Of a stretch of DNA of 64,000 bases, positions 8,714-20,300 are shown in pieces. Origin of the DNA: Candidatus Protochlamydia sp. (lineage in GTDB: Bacteria; Chlamydiota; Chlamydiia; Chlamydiales; Parachlamydiaceae); contig JACDAQ010000007.1 of NCBI GenBank assembly GCA_013695355.1, positions 1 through 64,000 on the forward strand, read 5' to 3'. Position 1 is the first letter of the stretch, and the number at the start of each line of letters is the position of its first letter. The position numbers were made by a program, and so were the translations under genes. The notes beneath the pieces are model-generated. The model worked only from the letters and a program-made list of their open reading frames with translations. It made no database searches and was not told the origin of the DNA.

Positions 8714-9583
8714 TCAAGAATGGATAGATGTATTCTCTTTTATAATATCCCTATCATAATTTCGAACGCTTTTGTGATGATCCTTTACACACCGGGCGGT
8801 CAATGGCCATCCTAAAAGCTGCTTTGCTAAAGCCTGAAAAGTATTTGGATCGCCTGAAACAAAATATTGATGCTGAGGGGGAGCATTTTGAGGGGATTCA
8901 AGGTTAGCTTGTTTGAGAAAGTGGGCGACCTGGTCGGAATAGGATGCTGAGCTGTCAACCAAATGGATAGAGAGTCCTGCTTCCGCCTGTATTAATTCTT
9001 TGATCAGCGGATAGTGAGTGCAGCCTAGCAATATTGTGTCGATATTCTTTTCCTTAATCTGGCCTAAGTACTTTTTGACAGCTTTTTTTATTTCAGGATG
9101 GTTAATAGAGCCTCTTTCAATCATTGGCGCCAGCAAAGGACATTCGATGGAAACAACATAGGCTTCAGGAAGATATTTAAGGATCTCTTTTTGATGCACG
9201 CCCGATTGAATGGTGGCTTTAGTTCCTAAAACAGCGATATGCTGGGTTTTTGTTACAGACGCTGCTTTTTGGGCCCCCGATTCAACTACACCGATCATAG
9301 GGATGTCAAAGGCAAGACGCATTTTAGGAAGCCCAAAAATGCAGGCGGTATGGCAGGCAACTAATAAGAGCTTAACCTTCTTTTCAATTAAAAAAGAGGC
9401 ATTTTCAAGTGAGTAGCGCGCGATTGTTTCAGAACTTTTGCTACCATAAGGCATTCGTGCAGTATCGCCTAAGTAAATAAAGCTTTCATGTGGAAGCAGA
9501 TCTTTCAGTGCTTGTAGAATGGTCAATCCTCCTACTCCCGAATCAAATACGCCGATGGCAAAGGAGGCTTTGGAATTTTCCAT
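8714..9583 (-). CDS. murI: Glutamate racemase
   Basis: A 289-residue Asp/Glu racemase supplying D-glutamate for peptidoglycan precursors. The N-terminal GVFDSGVGGLTIL and GDTARMPYGSK match the family. The two catalytic cysteines are C77 (VACHTA, where most MurI have ACNTA) and C188 (LLGCTHYPL). Its ATG overlaps the stop of the upstream LysM gene by one base (TAATG), so the two are probably translationally coupled in one transcript with pal. Chlamydiaceae lack MurI, which fits a larger environmental chlamydia with a more complete peptidoglycan pathway. It lies at the distal end of the Tol-Pal cluster. Confidence 0.95.
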   Translation of the reverse strand: MENSKASFAIGVFDSGVGGLTILQALKDLLPHESFIYLGDTARMPYGSKSSETIARYSLENASFLIEKKVKLLLVACHTACIFGLPKMRLAFDIPMIGVVESGAQKAASVTKTQHIAVLGTKATIQSGVHQKEILKYLPEAYVVSIECPLLAPMIERGSINHPEIKKAVKKYLGQIKEKNIDTILLGCTHYPLIKELIQAEAGLSIHLVDSSASYSDQVAHFLKQANLESPQNAPPQHQYFVSGDPNTFQALAKQLLGWPLTARCVKDHHKSVRNYDRDIIKENTSIHS

Positions 9584-10293
9584 TAGGGAATAATGAGTGT
9601 TTGGCCTACATTGATACGGTCGCTTTGAAGGCGGTTACGCTCTTTCACGCTTTCCACACTTACTTTATGCTGTACCGCTATTTTTCCCAGACTGTCGCCA
9701 GGCTGGACTTTGTAGGTTTTGCAGTTATTAGTGGACAATTGTGCCAGATCCCGGGCTGAAGCTTCTTTTGCTTGCCAAACATCTGCCAAAGATTGAAGAG
9801 CATTCTCCAAAGCTGCCATATGCTGGCTTTGTGCCTGAAATAGAGATTCCAGCTCGATCAGCTTTGTCTTATATTGATCTAAAATTGATAGGGAGCCATT
9901 GGCCTGAGTTTTTATTTGACGAAGATCTTCCACAATACCCTGAACGGCGTTATCCATGGTTTGAATTTTTCTTTCTAAATTATGCCCAAGCTGTTGGGCC
10001 ATTTCCCTTTGTTCCTGCAGACCTTGGTTTACTTGCTGCCGGATTTCATCGAAGGCCATTTCTTGATTTTGCAATTTATTTTCAAAAATTCGGATTTCCG
10101 TTTCATGGTTATTTAATTCATGTTTTAAATCGGATAAATTTATCGGCTGAGGAGCATTTCCTATGGGACGTGATGGGCGTGTTTGCATTGAATTAGGGTA
10201 GGGGGCACTCCAGCCAAGAAAAGGGGTAAGGCAAAGAAATGTTAAGCTCCAACCCAAACCCCTTAATTTTACACATCTATTACTAGCGTTCAT
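9583..10293 (-). CDS. LysM-domain envelope protein with coiled coil
   Basis: About 236 residues from the ATG at 10293; an upstream ATG at 10347 would add 18 residues lying inside pal and would bury the signal peptide. The product has an N-terminal signal peptide (GWSLTFLCLTPFLGWSA), then a long Gln/Glu-rich coiled coil (~55-175), then one C-terminal LysM domain (TYKVQPGDSLGKIAVQH to VGQTLIIP) that should bind peptidoglycan. Periplasmic. It starts 11 bases inside the pal stop region and ends in a 1-base overlap with murI. Its place next to pal matches CT601 in C. trachomatis. Likely role: linking the Tol-Pal complex to the cell wall. Confidence 0.85.
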   Translation of the reverse strand: MNASNRCVKLRGLGWSLTFLCLTPFLGWSAPYPNSMQTRPSRPIGNAPQPINLSDLKHELNNHETEIRIFENKLQNQEMAFDEIRQQVNQGLQEQREMAQQLGHNLERKIQTMDNAVQGIVEDLRQIKTQANGSLSILDQYKTKLIELESLFQAQSQHMAALENALQSLADVWQAKEASARDLAQLSTNNCKTYKVQPGDSLGKIAVQHKVSVESVKERNRLQSDRINVGQTLIIP

Positions 10294-11023
10294 AGATTTT
10301 AAACTCGGCACGGCGATTTTTGCCCCAACCCTCTTCATGTCTTTCAAGAACTACGGGGCGCTCTTTTCCATAGGAGATCGTGAAAAGGTTGTCGGGATTT
10401 ACACCCTCGCCGATTAAAAGATTTCGCACAGCATTGCTCCGGCGCGATCCCAAAGCTAAATTGTAGGCTTGAGGACCTCTTTCATCGGTATGCCCTTCAA
10501 TGAAAATATACGTATTAGGATGGCAGCGCATAAAATCACTGATCTGATGAATGATTTGAAGGTTGGCCTGTCCTTTGATCAGACTACTGTCATAATCAAA
10601 ATAAAGGGTCTTAAAAATGGGGGCCAATTGTGGTATTGTGCTTGGATCCCTAAAAGCCTGGATGCCTGGCAAAGAGCTTCCGCGGTCTCCCGGGGTTTCG
10701 CGCGGCTGACGAGCAAAGACATCGTTGTTGGCCTGGTCTTGCAAAGGGATGAAATCAGGTGAATAGTCTACAGAAGTGTAACAGCCATCCTGCAAGGAGT
10801 CTTCGGGATAAGCCCATTCGTCTTCAATGCCATCAAAATCGTTTCTCGAGCGGACTTGACGGGAATCACCCTGTTTTCCACCTAATGACCGTACGCCTCT
10901 TTGCACGTGCCTTCCAGCAGTTTTGGTGTCTTCCCACACATCATTACTGGTTCTTGCGCAGCTTTGGAGCAAACAAATTGCAAATATAGCCGTGATAAAG
11001 CGTGTAATGTGATGTTTGCTCAT
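10283..11023 (-). CDS. pal: Peptidoglycan-associated lipoprotein Pal
   Basis: A 246-residue lipoprotein: a signal peptide ends in the lipobox LLQSC with lipid-bearing C22, then a ~110-residue linker rich in charged and polar residues, then a C-terminal OmpA-like peptidoglycan-binding domain (~135-245). That domain has LYFDYDSSLI, IEGHTDERGPQAYN and LGSRRSNAVRNLL. It anchors outer membrane to cell wall and partners TolB. Here tolB is separated from pal by an inserted TPR gene, while the LysM gene overlaps its 3' end. Confidence 0.95.
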   Translation of the reverse strand: MSKHHITRFITAIFAICLLQSCARTSNDVWEDTKTAGRHVQRGVRSLGGKQGDSRQVRSRNDFDGIEDEWAYPEDSLQDGCYTSVDYSPDFIPLQDQANNDVFARQPRETPGDRGSSLPGIQAFRDPSTIPQLAPIFKTLYFDYDSSLIKGQANLQIIHQISDFMRCHPNTYIFIEGHTDERGPQAYNLALGSRRSNAVRNLLIGEGVNPDNLFTISYGKERPVVLERHEEGWGKNRRAEFKIYER

Positions 11024-11194
11024 TGGTAGTCCCCTGGAAATTAGAAAATTAGAAATATATCAGTATTTAGAATTGGGAGTTTATCAAAAGGGGAGCAATT
11101 TAGCAAAAAAAATCTTCTGTGGATTTGATATTTTTAGCGTGTCCCTGGATGGTTTCGCTAAAAAAAGTAAAGATTAAAGCCTTTCAAAGAATAA

Positions 11195-11272
11195 TATAAA
11201 GACACAAAGTAGGGAAGTGCCATAAATGGCTCTTAAATTTTTATTATCCCTGCCTTTGTGCCCTTCAATTAA
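11195..11272. repeat. Imperfect inverted repeat (ACACAAAG / CTTTGTG)
   Basis: gacacaaagtagggaagtgcc and ctgcctttgtgcccttcaatt form loosely complementary arms between the TPR gene and pal. The sequence resembles the repeat at 55879-55985. Confidence 0.4.
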
Positions 11273-12531
11273 CCATTATTGCTAAGATTAATCAAAGTTG
11301 TACTGATCTCACTTTCTTTCCTAAAAAATCTATTATAATGTTCCATTTCACTAAGACTAAAAACTTTTCCTTGATATTCTAAATCCCTAAGATGTTCATT
11401 TAAAATATCTTTCATAAGGAGAAGAATTGCTTGCTTTTTGGGGTTCATTACCACTAGTTCTTCTAATACAGCGAAAGTTTGATCAAAGGTATTCCGTGCG
11501 GAACCCTTTTTTGTCCATTCAGCAGCTTGTAGGCATTTATTGGAAAGGGCTTCATGCAGTTCAGGGTGGATTTGAAGTTGGGCCTGCAAGATTTTAGCTT
11601 GTTCGTGAAGAACTTCTGAATATCGATAGGCGCAATAACTGTCCTTGGGCTTAAGAGTCAGTAGTGTTTCAAATGCCTGAGCTGAATCATCCCAAGCACT
11701 CATGTCTTTAGATAATAAGGCATAGTTTTTTAACGTTTCAGCATGCAGAGGATCGATTGCCAATGATTGTCTATAGAGATCCGCGGCCTCATTGAACTTA
11801 TTTTGGCTCCATAAATTTTCAGCATATCTTCTCTTGGCTTTTGCATTTTGAGGTTCAGATTCGCAGGCCTTTTGACAAAGTTCTGCAGCTTCATCCACTT
11901 GGTCATTTCGGCGTACTTCCTTAGCTAAACCTAACAAAGCTTCACAATGAGTTGGTTGAATTGCTAATACTGTTCGATAGGGTTCTGCACCATCAAGATC
12001 ATTCACAGTATGGCGTAATACTTTTGCGTAGTCGAGCAGCACATTAATATTTTCAGGATCGTAATTTAAAATTTCTTCACATTCATGAGCTGCCGATTCC
12101 CACTGATCAGAACTATCTTCTCTTTTTTTATCTAAAATTCTAGCCATTCCAATAAGTGCCTGGATATTACTGAACTGAACATTTAACACTGATTGATATT
12201 TTTCAGCCGAAGCCTCAAAATTTCCTTGTTTAAAAAGAATTTTAGCATAGCCATTTAATCCCTTAAGATTTGACGGATCGAGAGTTAAAAGGGCAACATA
12301 GCTTTCTGTAGCCGTTTCAAGTCTTCCCTGACGGCACAATAGCTCGCATTGAGCCAGTTGATCGTTAGCCTGGCGGGCTTTTGAGCAATAACGATAAAGG
12401 GCATAGAGAGAACCTATGACAGCAAATGCAACCAAAGCAATGGCTGCAATTCCTTTGGGAGTTGAATTTAATACTTTTTCCTTAATGAAAGAAATGCTTT
12501 GATTAGAAAATGAATTAATTGATAAGTGCAT
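11269..12531 (-). CDS. Membrane-anchored TPR protein
   Basis: A 420-residue protein with one N-terminal transmembrane helix (~27-48, IAAIALVAFAVIGSLYALYRY) followed by about seven to eight tetratricopeptide repeats (~55-320), with units such as LDPSNLKGLNGYAKILFKQG and IDPLHAETLKNYALLSKD. The final ~90 residues are helical and unassigned. TPRs mediate protein-protein contacts, so it may act as a scaffold. It sits between tolB and pal, which are adjacent in C. trachomatis, so it looks like a lineage-specific insertion. No enzymatic motif is visible. Confidence 0.85.
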   Translation of the reverse strand: MHLSINSFSNQSISFIKEKVLNSTPKGIAAIALVAFAVIGSLYALYRYCSKARQANDQLAQCELLCRQGRLETATESYVALLTLDPSNLKGLNGYAKILFKQGNFEASAEKYQSVLNVQFSNIQALIGMARILDKKREDSSDQWESAAHECEEILNYDPENINVLLDYAKVLRHTVNDLDGAEPYRTVLAIQPTHCEALLGLAKEVRRNDQVDEAAELCQKACESEPQNAKAKRRYAENLWSQNKFNEAADLYRQSLAIDPLHAETLKNYALLSKDMSAWDDSAQAFETLLTLKPKDSYCAYRYSEVLHEQAKILQAQLQIHPELHEALSNKCLQAAEWTKKGSARNTFDQTFAVLEELVVMNPKKQAILLLMKDILNEHLRDLEYQGKVFSLSEMEHYNRFFRKESEISTTLINLSNNG

Positions 12532-12619
12532 ATAAACCTACTTTAATTATTAAAGGTTTATTATGGGTATTATTTACTTAATTGTAAATTGTTTTATGTT
12601 TATTCGATTTTTAGTATTG

Positions 12620-14008
12620 CTACAAGCGTGGCTCCCAGCTGGGATAGCGCTTTTCCCCAATACCAGAAGTGATTTTAGTCGATTCGGGTTGATTAAGATT
12701 GATTAGATAAAGTTCACTGTCATTTGCATCCGCTGAGTTAAAGACAAGGTGTAAGCTGTCGGGCGCCCATGAAGGATTTTCTTTATTTCCCGGCCCTTGG
12801 GTCAGCTCTCTTTCCTGTCCTGTAGTAAAGTCATAGACCCATATTTGCCTTTCTCCTTTTGAACGGGCGCAATAAGCTATTTTTGTACCATCCGGAGACC
12901 AGGCCGGGGCAGAATTTTCACGGTTGCGCTTTGTTAGAAGAGTAGCTCTTATATTTTTCAAACTAGTACCGGCTTGCGGGATATTAATGACATACACTTT
13001 TGGCGCTCCATCTTTGTCCGACACAAAGGCTATTTGTTTTCCGTCAGGACTGAATGCGGGCGAACTTTGAGTTGCTTGTTTGGCAGAAAAAATTTGTTCG
13101 GGCTTTCCTATGGCCCCTTTATCAGCACTGAAAGGCTGGACGAATAGATCAGGGTTGCCTGTGATGTCGCTAATAAAAGCTATTTTATCCCTCTGAGGGG
13201 AAAGAGCAGGCATCATCTGGTTCCCTTTCAATTCCATAATCCGGTGTCCTTCCCCATTTTTTAATTGGGCAGCAAAAATTTTTGGCTGTCCAAATTTATA
13301 AGAGACGTAGAGAAACCCGCCGGTTAGAAAACCGGGTTTAGCCGGAATATAGGCAGGGGTGACGCAAAAGGAGTTCTCATGTGTGACCTGCCTGGCATTT
13401 TTCCCGTCATAATCGGCCTCCCAAACTTCCGAGGCTAATTTTTGGTTGCCCTTTAATAAAGGAGTTTTGATGGTATAAAGGATGCGGGTGGAGGCGATCC
13501 CATCCTTTCCAAATATAGCTTTATGAAAAGAGTCTGAAAGCTTGTGGACCAATCGACGGTCCAGGTCTAAGTTCCCTGATAAAGCAATAGGATCTGAGGC
13601 TTTTAAATTCCGCGTTTTAACATTCAAAATGGCAAGTCGAAGCTGTTTACCTGAGACTTCTCCTTTGATGACATAAAGAATGTTCTGCGAATCCCATTCT
13701 TGGGCCGCGCCAAATTGTTCGAAGGCATCTCCATTGGCCAGCTGATCATTGGCTGTATTAGCTTTAAGCGTATAAGTGGACCCATTATGTTCCCAGTCAA
13801 AGCGCAGAACCTGTTCCAGCTGCCTGCTATAACCTTCCGAGAGTTCCCCTTGGCTGACTTTAAAAGAAGCAATATAAATGGGCACGAGAGGACTTTCGGT
13901 AGCCAATTGAACAATAATGGCCTCATTTTCTAAATAGTCTGAAAAGAGAGGCAAAATAAATAACAGGGGTAAAAATAATCGATAAGCAAGAAGTTTTTGT
14001 GCTTTCAT
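12620..14008 (-). CDS. tolB: Tol-Pal system protein TolB
   Basis: A 462-residue periplasmic protein: a signal peptide at 1-~22, a TolB N-terminal α/β domain (~35-165), then a six-bladed PD40/WD40-like β-propeller (~175-460). Blades include MPALSPQRDKIAFISD, SPAFSPDGKQIAFVSD and APAWSPDGTKIAYCA. It bridges Pal and the inner-membrane Tol complex. In the Chlamydia order it neighbours pal and the CT598-type gene; here both junctions carry inserted genes. A small hairpin (aacaggct / agcctgtt, 14053-14072) lies upstream of the start. Confidence 0.95.
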   Translation of the reverse strand: MKAQKLLAYRLFLPLLFILPLFSDYLENEAIIVQLATESPLVPIYIASFKVSQGELSEGYSRQLEQVLRFDWEHNGSTYTLKANTANDQLANGDAFEQFGAAQEWDSQNILYVIKGEVSGKQLRLAILNVKTRNLKASDPIALSGNLDLDRRLVHKLSDSFHKAIFGKDGIASTRILYTIKTPLLKGNQKLASEVWEADYDGKNARQVTHENSFCVTPAYIPAKPGFLTGGFLYVSYKFGQPKIFAAQLKNGEGHRIMELKGNQMMPALSPQRDKIAFISDITGNPDLFVQPFSADKGAIGKPEQIFSAKQATQSSPAFSPDGKQIAFVSDKDGAPKVYVINIPQAGTSLKNIRATLLTKRNRENSAPAWSPDGTKIAYCARSKGERQIWVYDFTTGQERELTQGPGNKENPSWAPDSLHLVFNSADANDSELYLINLNQPESTKITSGIGEKRYPSWEPRL

Positions 14009-14323
14009 GTAAAAATTTCTTTTTTTATAGGAAAATAACTAGTTTTTAAGGTAACAGGCTCTTTAGCCTGTTGAGAGTAACATAACTCCTGAATGAAGCA
14101 CAAATAGAAACTAATTTCAATTTTTGCGAAGCGTTTTAAAAATTTTTATTAATCTGAATTGATAGACTCAAAGTAAACTCAAAAATTTACAAATAGTGGT
14201 AATTTATAATTTTCTAATCATAGAGCCCTCAACCAGAGAGAAAATCAGAATTTAATACAGCAGGACGATAGGCTATTTTCAGGTATAACTCATTATGAAT
14301 TATTAAAAATAAACTTTTTTAAT
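14009..14323. other. Intergenic region upstream of tolB
   Basis: About 315 AT-rich bases with no gene, lying between tolB and the giant ubiquitin-protease gene, both on the minus strand. It should carry a tolB promoter, now separated from the ancestral operon. Only the hairpin at 14053-14072 stands out. Confidence 0.4.
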
Positions 14324-14384
14324 GCAAAACGCGAGTAGGATGTGCAAATTGTATGTAAATTTGTACATCCTACTCGCGTTTTGC
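14324..14384. repeat. Long perfect hairpin, ACGCGAGTA family (copy 1)
   Basis: Two 27-base arms (starting GCAAAACGCGAGTAGGATGT) pair with one mismatch around a 7-base spacer. The hairpin lies 12 bases beyond the stop of the giant ankyrin/USP gene. A T-run follows on the plus strand, not the minus strand, so it is not a textbook terminator of that gene. A related hairpin sits after the next gene at 20848. Confidence 0.8.
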
Positions 14385-14395
14385 AGGCTTTTTTA

Positions 14396-17300
14396 TTATA
14401 CTTTTTCTAAAAAAAGGACATAAGAATATGCAAGCATCTGATCGATATCGGTTGCATTCACCTTAGTAACATCTTTGTCGCTTGTTCTATACCATTGTTC
14501 GTTCTTCAGAATAAACGCAACATAGTGTCCTTTTGCAATGCTATTTCCTACGTGTTGAATCGCCCCAGTCACTTTATAGCGAGCTTGGGAAATCGTTCCA
14601 CTTCTTTCAAATCCAGTGGAAAGATCAATGATATGATCCCTAGGCAAATTAATAGGATCGCGAATTTTTGCCCCATCATTTTTGAATCGTTTAAATTGCA
14701 AAACAATCTGCTGTGGGGGCTCGCTTCCAATACGGACAGTTTCGTTCCATTGGGATTGTAACGTACCGTTAATAGTGATTGCATTTTCGGGATCGTTAAT
14801 ATTTTTTGTATTAAAAAGATCATTGAGCTGGTTTTGAGCATCCATCCCTGGTTGGATAGGTACTTGTAAAATCCCTACCGGATGGGATTCTATTAATTCC
14901 TCGTTTACTAAAGAAAACGTTCTTGTAATCTCAAAGGGATTTTCAACACCCAACCAAAACATTAGCAATTCAATAAGTGCGGAGGCATCTTGCTCTTCGT
15001 TTAAGCGATCACGTTCAAATAGGCCTGTATCATAAATGGCTTGCCTTAATTTTGCTGCAGAATCACTCATGTCTTCCGGTCGAAGAGAGGCATCTAAGGA
15101 TAGGACAAAATTTTGCAAAGCAAACTGAACCTTTTTAGCAACAGAATATTCATTAACTTTATTCTGCATAAAAAGTTGTTGTTCTTCGTTCAATTTAATG
15201 TCTTCACGTCCTAAATTTTCCAAATCGACATCTTCTAAGTTATCCCAATCGATGTAATCTAATTCATTTGATAATTTATAATAATTTTTCCTTAACGCTT
15301 CTTCTTTAACTTCATTTTTAAATTTTATAAAGCCCACCCATTGAGCATTCATTATTTTTTCTCTGAATGCAGGAATTTCAATTAAAACTTGCATTGTTGA
15401 ATTAAGATAACACGAATTTCCAATGTTTGTTATTCCTTTAGGAAGGTTTCCCTCGATAAATGAAGCTTTCTCCTCTGTAACCTGACTAGAAGATAAACCT
15501 TCCTTCTCTTCAGTATTTTTAGAAACTTCTTCTAACCACTGTGGCGTCAAATCTAATGTTTGAACCCGTCTTAGCGAATCAAGAATTGTAGGAATCAAGT
15601 TTTCAAAAATAAGGGTGTTATCCAAAATAACAGTGATGCTTTCAACACATAAACTTATCAATTTCTTTTGATCAACATTTTTTTGTGGATTATTGGATAA
15701 ATGAGCTATAAAACTTACTAAATCTATAAATTTTGATATATTGTTTAGTAATGGTAGGTTCGAAGAAATAATGTCGAATAGTAAATTAACGATTTTACTC
15801 TCATTCGCCTTAATCGTTTCTGCGATTAAAAGTTTATCTGAATCTTCTTTAATAAGATTACCCAATGCTTTTTGAGCATTATCAATTAATTCATCAGGAG
15901 TAAGCTTGTCTAATTCATCTTTAGCGAGTCTACTTAAATTATTTAATTGAATAAATGAAACTAATTTTAACTTGTTTTTAGAGTGCTGGGATAAATCCTG
16001 AATAAGGGCAGTGTTTTTGTTCCTTTTGACTGTAGACTCGTTGATAATTTTTACTACAGGAGATAAAATTAAAGGCGAAATCCATGGTTTTACCCACTTT
16101 AAGATTGTTTCCAACATTTTGGTCTTACTTGGATCCAATACTTTACCAAATGTTATTCCCCAAGATATTCCAGTAGCTTTTATACCACTCATTTCTTCTA
16201 ATTCATTAGCGATTTTATTAGAGGCGATCTCTTTTTTCTTTTCTTCTATTAATGGATTTATCTGGTCTTCAAGCTTTTTTAATTTAAGTTTCAAGCTAGG
16301 CAACTTTTCAGACAGCTTAGCAACCTTCTCTCTAGCATATTCCCTCTCACCATCCGTTTTTTTTGTATCACTTGCAATTAATTCATGTTTTGAAATTTCC
16401 CAATGTAAGTTTACAATGGATTCTTGAGCCTGCTTTAATTGGCTTCGATACTCTGCTAACTCTGTCCTTAAACTTTGCGCTTCGCTAAATTGCTGGGCTA
16501 CTGCAAGCAGTGCTTCGGTAAGCACCATAGAATTAGCTGTTTCAGAAGCGGGTAGTTTTCCAAGGTTTAGAGTGCTTAAAAACCGCCCTAAAGTGTTTTT
16601 TATTTCATTTGCGAAACCTTCAACGGAAAATTCAACGTCCAGCTCAATACCTCGTAAATTGTAGTCTTTAAGCATCTTGGTAGCATAGATGAAAAGATTT
16701 TGAATCGGTGATGTCAATATAAAAGCACTGATCATTTCATGAACAACGCCTTCATTCTCTCTTTTTTTTTCAGATGAAAGTCCAGGAGTTAAAACATTGA
16801 CTAATGGATCTGCCATGATCTTCATGAATTCTTGTAGATTATTAAGCATCCCATTTTTTATGTTTCCAATATTAATTTTTTTAAAGCAGACTTCAGATTC
16901 ACTAATCATGATTTTCCGAATGAACTCACTCTTTTTACTATTCAACCGATCGACATCCGAAAGTTTTACTCCTTGGAGTATAAGAGGAAAACGTACCAAG
17001 ACAAGTGGGTGCAACAAAGGTAATCCTTTGCAAAATTCCGGGTCTAAAAGCGTATCGATCATCGCTTTTAATACAGCTTTTCCTTTTTCGTTGAGGGGTG
17101 TTTCTGTGGAGTTTATAGTCCTATGGTTAAGATAAAACTGCAGTTTTTCCTTTAATAATATTGTCTCTCCCAGACGCGTTTTTCCTGAATGGATCGCATC
17201 ATCTGCCAATATTTCTATGACCGCATCAAAGATAAAGGGATAAATTTGATTTGATTCAGTAGGAGCAGTAAGGGAAAGGTTGTTTCTTAATTGTGCCTCC

Positions 17301-20300
17301 CAGTAGTTTTTGCAGCCAATGGCGATTTCTGAAGTAGTATAGCCATTATTTAATAGAGCATTTCCAATTCGAACAAAGGCCACAAGATCAGAAATCAGCG
17401 GATTGTTCAAAAATAGCCCCTCAAATTCCTTTTCAAATTCGGGAAGCAGTTGTTGGATCTTTTTAAATTCATCTTCAGAGATGGTAGCTTTCATGAACCT
17501 TCCCGGAGTACTCAAACGAATAAGTTCCTTCTCTAAATCATTTTTTATTTTTTGAGTTAATTGAGTTTGTTCCAGTGTCAGTTTTTCTCTTTGTTTTTCT
17601 TCAACCAAAGAAGAAACGGGAAACTGATAGTCTTCTTCAAAAGCATTTACTCTCAAACCCTGAGAGAAAATCTCTTGGATTCCTGATAAAACGCCATCAA
17701 CGAGATCTGGAGTTGCATACTGAACTTCTTCAATAATTGTAATTATTGATTCATAAAGCATATTAACAATGTATGCTTTGGCCTCTTTCTTTGCGTCCTC
17801 CTTATTCACTTTTTCATCGATTGAAGCCTCAACAGTATAATTCTGCCACTGAATAATCAAGCTGTGCGCCTGTTCTAAATCAATATTATTAGTTAAATGC
17901 GTTAATATTTTACCAACTAAGGCAGTTAGTTGAGGTGATAAATTACTCAATGATTTGAATATATCATACTGTAAATTTAATGTTTGCAGTGACTTGTTTT
18001 CCGCCAGAGATTTATTTTCAATCAATTTTAAATTTTTAATTTGATTTTCAAATTCTTTAACTTTGTTGCTAATTATATAGGGGATTGTTTGGTTCAAAAT
18101 CTGTATGACTAAACTTATAACTACTTTAACAAGCCGATCACGAGAAATGAATTGTTTAAGCATCCCCATACCAAAAGATGCACCAAGCCCATCCAATACA
18201 CCTGTTGGCTGGTTGAAGAGGTAAGTAGCAGCTTCTTGAATGAGCTGCTGAGTAAGGGAAGGTTCTTCATTAGGCTTCTCGATTTCTGCTTTTTGTGCAC
18301 TTTCAATGCCTTCTATTAATCCATCAAAGATCATATCAGAAGAGGCTGTAATAGTGAATTCAAGAGCACGTGTTACAGATCTTAGGTCCTCCCTATTCAA
18401 AATTTGCATTTGATTTGAAAGAGCGTTGCTAAATCCTTCGGCAATTTTTTGAATGATTCCAACCGTTTCCTCGTTAAGCTCTTCCCCTCCTAGCAGCGAA
18501 GTAATTACAGGGGTTAAAACTGAGAGGACAGCTGCCTCAGGATGATCGAGCGCTGCGTCTAACAATTCACCAGCATTAATATTTCTAAAGATATCGGATT
18601 GTAGTGTATCAAACATCTCTCCAAGAAGCTCATCGTTTAGGAAGTTATTCAGAGCGTTTACATCACTTATATGCATCGCTCGTAAAATAGTGGGAAATTT
18701 ATTAAAGGCGCGGAAATGAGCAGGCGGCCTTCCTTGGGCAAATTTTGGCGAGGCCACTTGGGTGGCCAAGAAAACAAGCCGTTTCTGTCCATCTTTAGTT
18801 AAAGGGACATTTTTACCTTTCATAGTATTAAAAAGGGCAATAATAGCCTCTTTTGTCTCAGTTGGCAAAGTGCTCAAAGCATTTTCTATCACCACTTCAA
18901 AACAAAAAGGAAGGATACTTTCTTCCGTAGGGAGTATAAAAGGAATATTTTTAGCTTGGCACGCATTCATATATCTCAAAATGGCACTTTCGATAACATT
19001 TTTTGAGTAATATTTATTGTTTGAAATCAGGGAAGAACATGTTTTTTGTGCTTTTGCCAAAAACACCATTTTCATTTTTTCTTCCCGACTTGCTGTAGGA
19101 AATGGATTGTCAAAAACAAATTTAAATTTTGAAAGGGTTGGGGCATAATAGGAGGCGAAATCTTGTTTGAATTCACTTCCGCCAATGTGGTCTGCAAGTG
19201 TAAGCAACCCTTTTGAAACGGCTGTATCGAGGCGCTTCAAATAATCACCTTTCTCATAAGACCCATAGTAAGGTGTCAAATTTTGGTAAATGAGATCGTT
19301 TTTTATGAATTTTTCTAGATCAATACACTGGGTGTTTTCCAATCCTTTTAATAATGCCGTCAGTGCAAAAAGAACTTTCACTGCATCTGAGGTAATTAAA
19401 GGGGAAGGGCGTCCAAGCTCGTACTCAATTTTAGTTCCGAAATTTATGTCTAATTTCTTGATGTAAGCAATGGAATGTTTAACAAAAAAGCTTTGCTCAA
19501 AGCTAGCACAGCTCATAGGAGTTTGTCCCTCGTTATTAGCAATTAGGAAATCTGCACCATTTTGAATAAGCATAGTGGCGATTTCTAAATTGCCGTGTAG
19601 GCACGCCCAGTGCAAAGGCGTATTACCCTTCTGATCTTTGAAATTGATCAAATTAATATCTTTCTTTTCAATTAGCTGGAAAGCAACTTTTAGGTTATCA
19701 AATTTGCACGCCAAAAATAAAAAGTCATTTTTAGTGGGAACATCACTTTGAATTAGAGCGAGGGCTTTTTCTGTAACTCCGGTTAAAATGCTCTCTTTTA
19801 GTTCTACCGTAAGTATATCTAAATTAGGTCTTAACCCGTTTTTATCCTCTATATTAATGGTGGCCCTATTCAATATAAGTATTAAAGACAATTCCTTATT
19901 CTTTTTTACAGACGCTATATGCAGGGGGGTCCGACCTTCAAAGTTTTTAGTGTTAAGATTGATGCTAAGCTTAATAAGTTCTTTTGCAGTTTCGCTATGA
20001 CCTGCTAATAAGGCCAAGTGTAGTGAAGTGTTTCCATCCACATTTCGTGAACTGATGTCGAAATGCTCATTTTCTTCTAAGATAAATTTATTTATTTTAT
20101 TTCCAAAATCAATAAGTTTAATCACAATATCAGTTTCACCACATAAACTAGCCTCTAGTAATGCATCTTCACAGGAATTCTTAATGCTTATGAGTTCACT
20201 TTGTTCAATATTTCGAATGTTGCCATAAATATTTTTAGTAATAAATTTAACAAAATCTCTTTCTCCTCTAGAACTAGCTATAAATAAAAATTCACCCAGG

